Below are positions 55,752 through 64,000 of a stretch of DNA of 64,000 nucleotides, one piece after another. The stretch is from Tetragonia tetragonoides (Eukaryota > Streptophyta > Magnoliopsida > Caryophyllales > Aizoaceae): contig CM076146.1 in the NCBI GenBank assembly GCA_038025085.1, positions 13,933,501 through 13,997,500 on the forward strand, given 5' to 3'. The stretch's first letter is position 1. Every line of letters begins with the position of its first letter. The translations under genes and the position numbers were made by a program. The notes below the pieces were generated by a model. The model was not told the origin of the DNA, ran no database searches, and worked only from the letters and a program-made list of their open reading frames with translations.

Positions 55752-57031
55752 TTTGTGTACGAACTACCTTTTTTTACCTTATAAATGTATTTTTGCAGGA
55801 AACTACCTTATTTTACAAAAAAGTTTGTTGAAAAATACCAATCGACAGATTAACCACTAACAGAGTTAACTTTGCTATTATTTGATATAATCGGACCAAT
55901 TTGCTCCTATTTTGTGTGCCTTCTCCTTTCCCCTTCAGTACTTTCTCTCTCCTTCATGACTAACCTCCTCACCTTCACCAAACGGTGATAAAAAATTATT
56001 AATATTGTTTTGACTATAATTGGATTTTTTTGACTGCTTGAAAATAATTGTATGAATCTAATTAAATCATTAAATGTACCCCAATGTGCTATTATTCAAC
56101 AAACGTTTGTTGAAAAATACCGCATATCCATCATTACGAAGGGATGATACCTTCTGAACAGCTTATCTTTGCCCGGTTAATTTTCCAAAGTGAAATCTTT
56201 GAACTTCTCACTCGCGTCGGTCTGCGAGTCTCAGTCGAAACTCTCGCTGGAAAACACTTTGACGTCTCTCGATATCTCTCATTTCTCCAATTCGAAAGCC
56301 CTATTTAGGTTGCAATTGTGTCTGTTTTTTTTTATCAAAAATGTTTGAGGATTAGATGCGAGTATATGTATGGTACAATTTACAAAGGTGATGCGTGATG
56401 AGAATGGGAAGACAATGAGAAATACTCATATATTAGGCTTTTGAATCATGTGGGTACAAAATTAGGGAGAGAATTCTGAGGTGGAGATTCGTAAAACTAC
56501 TAAGAAGTTGCTTTTGAATGCTGAGGTGAAGATTCGTAAAACTACTAAGAATGTGGAGTACAAAATTTGATTTTGAACTATTTTTGATTTGAGTACAAAT
56601 TCTATTTATGTTGATTATACTCTTTGTTTTTCACTGAATATGTAATTCTTGCTTGATTTAATTGTTTGTAATTAGTCACCTTACAACGCGGTAGGCGTGT
56701 TCTTAACGCTTTGTTAGTAGTTCAATGAAAAATGGTCGGGCCACTAGTTGTTTGTTGTTAGTGAGGTCTGAGGTGGTTAGTTATGGAGGAGAGAGAAAGT
56801 ACAAAAAGAGAAAGGAGGGAGAAAGGAGGCGGCAGATGAAAGGCACACAAAAAGGGGGACAAATTGGTTAGAGCATATTAAACAATAGTAAAACTAACTC
56901 CGTTAGTGGTTAATTCATCAAATGGTAGTGTTCAACAAAAATTTTATGAAGTAAAATAGTTCTCCACAAAAACAACTTTATAAGGTAATTCTCCACAAAA
57001 AGTAAACAAAGAAAGGTAGTTTACGACAAAA
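55752..57031. mobile_element. Mutator-like (MULE-type) element with ~200-bp inverted repeats
   Basis: The left end (55757 to about 55960: ACTACCTTTTTTTACCTTAT, then GATTAACCACTAACAGAG, then TTTGTGTGCCTT) is matched in inverted order by the right end (56835-57025: AAGGCACACAAAAAG, CCGTTAGTGGTTAATTC, AAGGTAGTTT). Long divergent TIRs and a 1.28-kb size fit a non-autonomous MULE or foldback element. The target duplication is not clear. The interior contains a CT-rich leader-like segment (56190-56330) that may be captured host sequence. Confidence 0.72.
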
Positions 57032-58180
57032 AATCCTAGATTCTAATAGTAAAGGGGTTACCACTAGTGATTGTTTATTTGTGATATCTAGGGCAATTGA
57101 AGTGAATTTTGGCTCTTGGTATTGTGATCCCCTTAGGCTGGTTAGGGGTCATCATCTTTTGTGGGTTGTCAAAATTTTGAGTACAAATGCTAGTGAATTT
57201 TGGATGCATGCCTTGTTTCTTATAGCATTTCTTCTCTCAAAGTCCGCTAGGTTTCAGCGTATTCTATATCTTGCCACTACGGGTATGGGTTTAAAGGTGA
57301 GGGGAATTTAGATGGATTAGTTGATTCGAAAACTGCAGAGGCATTCCACTTGTTTTGGCACTAGGAAGATCTTTCTAGTGTTTGGACATTGTATTTTGTC
57401 ACGGGGTAGTGGGACCCATTTGACAATTTCTAGCTTCAAGTCCTCCTCCTACCCAAAGAGCATAGACTTGAGAGTGAACATAATTACAAAATGCTGCAGT
57501 TAAAAATAAGGACTTGGAACTTTTGGCATGCCTCGAGTCAAATACTTAATTCAAGTCCCAACTTGATCGCATTAAGGCATAACCTCCCAAAAGGTCGTTG
57601 CCAGACCTTGATGATCACTCTCTAATAATTCATAGATTTTGAACGAGTGGTTCATATATATTGACTTAATGGTTTATACAGTACGGGCAAATTTAACTTT
57701 TCTTGAATGTAAAATATATAACCTTTTTACATTATTAGAGACATAATTATATCAAATTTGATGATCACTCTCTAATAATGCAAAATTTGATATAATTAAG
57801 TCTTTTGTTATCCACTTGTCTCAGGGTGATGTGCTTTATTTTAAAGTCCCAATTCAATAGGTTGATCCAGAGCGGTTCAGGTCTGACATAATAAATGTCG
57901 GTTTTTCAGATTCGGAATGTATAATGTTTTGAGTTGAAATTCTTTATTCAAGACTTAAACTTTTCGGATAAATATGTATTGGATTTTCGGGTCGGATCGA
58001 TTTTTTACACCACTCACTCCAACTTTGAGTCCGAGTCTCTGAGAGCGTGTAATCAACTAATCACACTCCTTTGATCTTCATCAACTTTCAAACATAAAAG
58101 TACATGTTCCTATCTCTCTCAGCCTTTTTATCAACAGTATAACCGTACAAAAATCAAAACTCAAAATCTTCACGTCGGTG
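57032..58180. other. Intergenic region upstream of the GT14 gene
   Basis: No coding signal. A perfect 16-bp inverted repeat (TAATTATATCAAATTT at 57745-57760 and its complement at 57782-57797) encloses a copy of GATGATCACTCTCTAATAAT that also occurs at about 57609, so a small hairpin element or duplication is present. Confidence 0.6.
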
Positions 58181-58529
58181 AACCCTAACCCTAATCTCTT
58201 TTCTCTCTCCTTAGATTCAATTCAAAATCCAATTGTTTGAATCAAATCAAATCGTCAACAGAAATTCAACTAATTTCCTTCGAATATCGCCGATTTCGAT
58301 TTCTCCATCTAAATTTGATCAATTTCGCCCTCCAATGCTAATCAGATCCATCACAATCTCACCAATTTCGAGCTCAAATTTCTTAAATCAAGTCAAAATT
58401 CGCCGAATTTTCACTTTCACTTTCAATTCCACTTCATCTCCTCATTTGGTAATCGTTTCATGACGGTTGTAATATATGATCGGAAAAAAATAGTAGTTTC
58501 CATTTCCATTTCGAATTCGCATCACCAAA
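58181..58529 (+). promoter_or_regulatory. Promoter/5' leader of the GT14 gene with telo-box and uORFs
   Basis: AACCCTAACCCTAA at 58181-58194 is a double telo-box-like motif. It is followed by a CT/AT-rich leader. ATGs at 58336 (43-codon frame ending at 58463) and 58460 (frame running to 58657, overlapping the main start) would be upstream ORFs if the transcript starts before them. I see no strong TATA box. Confidence 0.5.
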
Positions 58530-59037
58530 ATGGGAGAAGCAGAGAGAAAGACATGGCTATTCACACTATTTTCAGCATTATTCGTCTCATTCCTATTATT
58601 TCTCTCAGCAATCTCTGGCTTAAGTGCATCACACGCCATCCTTTCACGGGCCAATAAGCCCACATCAGTCCCAGCCCACGGCCCACAATACCCGGCCTCA
58701 TTCGGTTACTACATCTACGGTGGTAGTGGCGACAAGGAGAGGATCTTACGGCTGTTGCTCGCCGTATACCACCCGCGAAACCGGTACTTGTTGCACCTGT
58801 CGTCGGATGCGTCGCAGGAGGAGAGAGAGTGGCTGGCCGCGGCTGTGATGTCGATTGAGGCAGTTCAGGTTTTTGGGAATGTGGATGTGGTTGGAAAGCC
58901 AATGTGGTTGACGAGTATGGGAGCGACGAATATTGCGGCTACGCTTAAGGCGGCTGCCATTTTGTTGAAGCTTGATGCTGGTTGGGATTGGTTTATAACT
59001 TTGAGTGCCTCAGACTATCCGTTACTCACTCAGGATG
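58530..59037 (+). CDS. GLCAT14: GlcAT14-type beta-glucuronosyltransferase (GT14), exon 1
   Basis: 169 codons plus one base end at a GTACGT donor (59038). Residues 1-7 are cytosolic, about 8-32 form a signal-anchor (LFTLFSALFVSFLLFLSAI), and a stem follows, consistent with a type II Golgi enzyme. The GT14 (core-2/I-branching-like) domain starts at YYIYGGSGD, with RLLLAVYHPRNRYLLHLSSDAS, FGNVDVVGKPMW and WDWFITLSASDYPL. Family members transfer glucuronic acid to arabinogalactan-protein glycans; related proteins are about 380-450 aa, so this is the first 40%. The remaining exons lie beyond the window. No stops are seen and it looks intact. Which GlcAT14 paralogue it is cannot be told. Confidence 0.9.
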
Positions 59038-61453
59038 GTACGTAATTATGTTATGTAGCTTCTGGAATTTGCGGGATTTGTTGTTTGTAGTATTATTTGA
59101 TTGGTAGAACATTGTTCCAATTTTGTGCGATGGAATTGTGTTGTCGTGAGCATATTGTTGGTTTTTCCTCATAAGGGTTGGTTTGTGATTTTGGTAGAGT
59201 AAGTTTTTCCAAAAAAAGATTATGGGATTTGGTTATCTAGTGTAATTTGATTGTTTTAGATTGTTTTGTCTTGATGGGGAGATATTATTCCAGTTTTGTG
59301 TGAGGGGGAAATGTTTTTGTGGGGTTTAATGTAATTGATACTGATGCATTTTTATTAATTTTCGGTTATTGGTTGATTTTGGTACATTAAGTTCTTGTTT
59401 CTAAAAAAGGATTATGGGATTTGCTTATATAGTGTTATTTGATTGTTGCAGATTGTTTTGCATTGATGGGGGAGAGATTATTCTAGTTTAGTGGTTTTGT
59501 TTGAGGAAAATGTTTTGCTTGGGGTTTAATGTTAATACGGATGCATACATTTGGTTTCTTGTTATGGCTTGGTTTTGTGATTTTGATTTTGGTAGGTTAG
59601 TTATTGTTTTTAAAAAGATTAGTTCTATGTGTAGAATTTTGGTAACCCATGAACTACCACTGCTTTAGGAAACTTGATTTTTAGGGATCAGAATATAATC
59701 TTGCATTGAATGATTTACTTGTAGGAATATTTTTCAGGATCGGAATATGATCTTGCATTGAATGATCATTTACATATACGAATATTTGGGAGCTGCAGAT
59801 ATGGTATCTTTAGGTTACTGAATGCCAATTGGCTATTGGTGTTGTGTGGTTTCTTTGTTAGGTCACCCCCTCCCCACACAGAAAACATTTTTTTGAGGTT
59901 ACTAAAGTTGTTTATGTTAAGGTTTGTCGAAGGATTGATATTAATCATCAACATCGAACCATATTGGCGATGTGGTTGTATTATGCCTAGCGAGAAATGT
60001 TTTGACAGAATTTACTATTGTTAATACCGATGCATATTTTTGGGTTCCTGTTCTGGGTTGGTTTTGTGGTTTGGTAGGTTGAATTCTTATTTCCAATGAC
60101 AGATGACGTCTATGTGTATAATTTTGTTTACCCATGAACTGCCTCTGGTTTAGCCTTCAGGGAACTATTTTCACGACAGGAATTTAGTTCTGAAATGAAT
60201 GGGTACAGTTATGCATTTTGGGAGTTACAAATATAGTATCTTTAGGTTACTGGTAGTTAGCGATATTGTGTGATTTCTATTTTAGGCCACTTCTTTTTCT
60301 TTCCTCTTAGATGTAGTTGGGCTACTAATGTTGTTTATGCTGGAAAATGCGGTGATTCCAGGGGTCCTTTTTTTGGTCGTTGTAGCTTTTTTTTTTTTTT
60401 TGTGTGTGTGTCAAGGATTGGTATCAATAATCTAAGATTGATTGGTGATTTGTGTGTAGTATGCCCTTATTGATGTTCAATTTTATTAGGAAGCTCAAAA
60501 TTGATAAATTTGATAGTATTGTGTACTTTGTAGTTGGGTGAAGCTATGTTTAGTTTTGGATGCTACTATGGTAGAAGTGGGACACTTAAGGGTGTTATAT
60601 TGCAAATTTGTGATGGACGTCTCCTGACTTTTGAGAATGTCCTGTGTCTATAGAAGTTACAAAAACGAGGAGAAATGGTGGAGTATTGGTTGATTATACT
60701 TAAAATTAGACATAAATGCTTCTGCGTGTTGCAGTTATTTAATCTGCGTACTGAGAGACATGTTAATCTTTTATCAGAAAAAGGTTGTGTCAAAGTTAGA
60801 ATTAAACTTTGCACATGATTTATGTTAATGTACTTTTAGGCCAAATGAACTTCGATTCTGCATTTTTCTTTTCTCTTAGTATAACTGTTTCTATCCCAGC
60901 TAAGTTTCCTTGAATTAGGAAACTAGGAAGTTTCCATTTTGAAATGACTTGTAAGAAACTGAAAATTTCCTTTTCTGCTCACAGCTCTAATACTTTAGTA
61001 ATGACTTAAATTGTTTAGTGAATCAGCCAGAAACACGGCAGTTTGGGCTCCTTATTGAAATCCTGGTGTTTGACTGATGAGTTCTTTAGGGGTAGATTGT
61101 TAATATGTGCAAGTATTGCTGTAAATTAGTCACACCTAGAGTAAACTCAAGTACTGTAACTTATTTCCCTATGAAGATGCCAGATACGGTTATCATGTGG
61201 GCACTTTTCATGGGCTAACAGTCGGAGGTAAGTTTAGAGGCAAAGTGTTGTCTAAGATAATACAAACTCTAAGAGTTGGATATAACACTGTATAAGCATG
61301 TATGAACTGCGGATTTATAGCGTAAGCTAACACTCTTCAGTCTTCACAGGGATTTTAGCTTCTGATGAAAAAAATTTGCAGACTAGTTTGCTATTTGTTG
61401 GCATATCTTACTGATCCTTTTAGTTGGCGCAGAATCAAATAAGCTGTATCGTG

Positions 61454-61495
61454 TACGCCCTCCATCCCAAGTTATATGAGTGCTTTGTTAAGTAC
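61454..61495. mobile_element. Stowaway-like MITE end fragment
   Basis: CCCTCCATCCCAAGTTATAT followed by GAGTGCTTTGTTAAG is the inverted counterpart of the right half of the MITE at 62715-62810. Confidence 0.65.
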
Positions 61496-61502
61496 AAAAT
61501 TC

Positions 61503-62345
61503 TTCAGAGTTGTCGGTTAGCTGAGATAAGGGAATGAGGGGGGTTTTTCAATTGTGGATTTTGAAATATTCCCGTAAGGGGGTTATTGAACGAAGGAAAC
61601 TGTAGATATCAGATTAGGGGCATTATTTTAACCAAAAAAAATTGGCTTTCGGGTGCTTTTCTTCACTTGGCGAATATAAAGTATCTGGAAATTAATGAGG
61701 GCAAGATAAGAAAATGCAAACTATCCCCTGGTTTTGGTGGTGACATGAGGGTGGGGTTGGGGGGAAAGTTACTTTCAGCATGCCAATGTGGTTCATTTAT
61801 AAGATATGTATTTTAAGTCGTTATTTGTTGTTACTTTAGAAATACCAGTGCTTTTTTACTTTCCGTAGATTGTTTAGACTTTAGACTCACAGAGCTATAG
61901 TATTTAAAGCAGAATTTTGTTAGATTTGTGTTGAATTGTTTATTATTTATTGTCTTTAGGTTACAAAGCTATGGTAGGAGAGCATGGTTTATTACGTGTT
62001 CTTTATTTTGATCGGTTTGATGGATTTGGCTGACTTATTTCTAATAGGTTGAAGGATCAGAGTGCTTAACAACATTTTGTGTGGTAGGTGACTTTTTCGA
62101 TTGACTATCAAAATACTTAAACAAGAAAAATAGTGGATAACGTAATTGAGGGTGCTACGAGCTTGTTTGGCTGATTGTTTTGGCGGAGAGAGAGTGAGTA
62201 CTAGAAGATTGAGGGGAAAGGTAAAGAATTGGCAGTTTGTTTTGTTCATTGTAGTGTCATATTTTTATATTTACACACACATGGTTACTATCTTAAGTTG
62301 TTTGCTTGATTAATTAGTTAAAAGAACAATCAACACCGTTACTCA
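61503..62345 (+). repeat. Intronic tandem segmental duplication, copy 1
   Basis: It is collinear with 63119-63970 through phrases such as ATTGGCTTT, GATGAGGGCAAGATAAG, ATCCCCTGGTTTTG, CAGTTTGTT and TTAATTAGTTAAAAGAA. Many small indels indicate an old duplication with a period near 1.6 kb. Confidence 0.85.
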
Positions 62346-62714
62346 ATTCTTCTTGAAAAATGCCGGATAGCACTTGCTTTGTTGCTTTTGAATTTTGTGT
62401 GAAAGTTTTATCACAGGAGTCTCTTTGTAGTATAGGGTAAGGTTGCAATTAGTTATCCTTCCTAGGCTTTGCTGTGTAGGGCTTCTGTGTTCTGGGTTGT
62501 TTCTCGTATTTTGGGGCTGGGCCATGGTCTCATTTTCATGGTAACTTGGGCTTTCCTGGATGCTACTGGATTCTTGGAGGAGTCTGGAGTACTAATATCG
62601 TTTACATAAATTTGGCCGTTGATGGCAAAAAATATGCAATTGCCTGACACATCTATGATCTGACTGATCATTTTTGTTGTCATTTGCTTAACGTCATGCT
62701 AGCTGTACCATGTT

Positions 62715-62810
62715 CTCCCTCTGTTCGTAATTATGTGTGTTGTAATTTATGATTCACAACAATGTGAAACGTGGATTACGAAGCACTCATATAATTTGGG
62801 ACGGAGGGAG
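62715..62810. mobile_element. Stowaway-like MITE
   Basis: CTCCCTCTGTTCGTAATTAT at the left is matched by ATAATTTGGGACGGAGGGAG at the right (96 bp). The CTCCCTCYGTYCC terminus is the hallmark of plant Stowaway elements. The flanks read TT rather than the usual TA duplication, probably through mutation. Confidence 0.82.
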
Positions 62811-63118
62811 TTCAAGGAAAATCTAATTTCATGAATCATAGTTTTGAACCTAACTGCTCAGCCAAAATCTGTATGCTGGTTTTGAACACATGACGTCTGG
62901 CTACTCTGAAAAAACATAATCCATCCCTTTAAGAAATCTTAGTACCAGAAAATGATTAGTGCTCTAGTTGCAGACAGTTTAATAAAGTTCAGTGAATTAT
63001 GGTTGATGAAGTATGATGACTTAGCATACCATATTAAGGTAGTTGTAAGGTCAACAAGATCATTACCTGTTCATAAATCTTTAACCCTGAAGTAAAAAAA
63101 GTTCATAGTGCAAATGTT

Positions 63119-63970
63119 TTCAGAGTGTTATCGGCTGGCTTAATTAAGGAAATGTGAGGGGGTCATTGTCCCAAAGGAAACGGTAAATAACCAATCAGAG
63201 GCATAACTATAGCCAAAAACATTGGCTTTGAGGCGCTTTTCTGCTCTTCTTAAATAGAAAATATTTGGCAATTGATGAGGGCAAGATAAGGCAAGATAAG
63301 AAATGCAGATGATCCCCTGGTTTTGTGGGTGACACAGGGGGTGGAGGAAATTTTGTTTGAGCACAACAATTTGATTATTTTTTTGTACTTATTCGTTACT
63401 ATTGTTGGTTTAGAAATTAAAGTGACTTACCACATTCCTTAGATTGTTCAGACTTCAGAGCACAGAGACAGTCTTAGAGTATGCAAAGCCGTTTTTTGTT
63501 AGATCAGTGTTGAATGTTTTTTATTTTTTTGAAATTAATTGTCTGCCTGTTCTTTACGTGTTTTTATATTTTCACTGGGTTGATATATATGGCTGACGGT
63601 TTTTGAGCTAGTTTAAAGGGTTTACTATTTGATGACATTTTCTGTGGTATGTGACTTCTTTGATCGAAAATCAAATTACTAATGACACTAATGAATTCTG
63701 GCCAATTTATTCATGCCAATGCAGTGGATAATCTCCACAGTGTTACACAAGCTTGTTGTGTCTGATTGTGTTTGGGGGAGGGGCAGGGGTACATGAAGAT
63801 GGAGAGAAGGAAATGAAATGACAGTTTGTTCTATTCAGTGTATTGTCATATCTGATATTTGCGTACACGTAGTTACTTTCATCATAGTCATATCTGATAT
63901 TTGCGTACACGTAGTTACTGTCATCATAAGATGTTTTCTTAATTAATTAGTTAAAAGAAAAACCAATACG
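63119..63970 (+). repeat. Intronic tandem segmental duplication, copy 2
   Basis: Partner of 61503-62345. It includes an internal two-unit, 42-bp tandem repeat starting at 63845 and 63887 (GTCATATCTGATATTTGCG...), absent from copy 1. Confidence 0.85.
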
Positions 63971-64000
63971 TTTAAAATATGTCCCCATTATTCCTGCTTT

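Larger units (their letters stand above)
59038..64000 (+). other. First intron of the GT14 gene (at least 4.96 kb)
   Basis: It opens with GTACGTAA. I found no sequence coding for the expected next GT14 segment before the window ends. The interior is AT-rich and built of diverged tandem copies. A TTGATTGTT...GATTATGGGATTTG...GTTTAATGT module recurs at about 59150, 59400 and, with extensions, 59570 and 60050. The TTTAGGTTACTG segment recurs at 59809 and 60238. Confidence 0.75.

Noticed and set aside
1..57031. Endogenous pararetrovirus or other integrated virus
   Set aside because: The gag, double RNase H, integrase and LTR structures all fit Ty3/Gypsy Tat-type retrotransposons; no movement-protein or envelope-like frame was seen.
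61586..61816. Possible second exon of the GT14 gene
   Set aside because: The frame has no similarity to the expected GT14 continuation and lies in a duplicated intronic repeat.

Overview
This window is repeat-dominated nuclear DNA from a flowering plant, probably a eudicot. The evidence is several Ty3/Gypsy retrotransposons of the Tat/Ogre type, a hAT transposon, plant-type MITEs, plant mobile domain (PMD) and DUF7745 coding remnants, and the first exon of a plant GT14 glucuronosyltransferase gene. The species cannot be named from sequence alone. I infer roughly four fifths of the window to be transposable elements, most of them nested and broken.

Layout. 1-4085: 5' part of an LTR element (X, minus) with a 2.67-kb LTR, inserted into the integrase of element A1. 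4086-17271: A1, a minus-strand Tat-like gag-pol relic, itself split inside reverse transcriptase by element B1 (6011-13900, minus, two LTRs, a 5-bp target duplication with one mismatch). 17272-30007: element B2 (plus), which lacks its 5' LTR and most of pol but keeps gag, integrase, an antisense DUF7745 fragment, an antisense multi-exon PMD gene (into which a hAT transposon has jumped), 3' tandem repeats, a polypurine tract and the 3' LTR. 30008-32116: a fragment of a further B-type element plus a truncated B LTR. 32117-36391: older host DNA with one MITE and two degenerate tandem paralogues of a possible DUF6598 gene. 36392-54942: A2, a full-length 18.55-kb minus-strand element with perfect GTATG target duplications, inserted into the second paralogue. 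54943-58529: host DNA holding the rest of that paralogue, a long-TIR Mutator-like element and the leader of the next gene. 58530-64000: exon 1 and the start of a very long first intron of a GT14 (GlcAT14-type) gene. This is the only host gene here that looks intact.

How the parts fit. The two Tat-like families (A and B) share one architecture: LTR, tRNA-type primer site, gag, protease, RT/RNase H, archaeal-type RNase H, integrase, a conserved non-coding block, an antisense DUF7745 gene, an antisense PMD gene, a hypervariable tandem-repeat tract, polypurine tract, LTR. The most striking signal is that each sense LTR promoter and each antisense cargo promoter carries a cluster of short GC-rich palindromes (CCGCTAGCGG or AGCGGYCAAGCCGCT types) just upstream of a TATA box, in both families, while element X and the host gene lack them. 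This looks like one shared cis-regulatory system across a retrotransposon with antisense cargo. All gag-pol and cargo copies here are mutated, so any activity would have to come from copies elsewhere.
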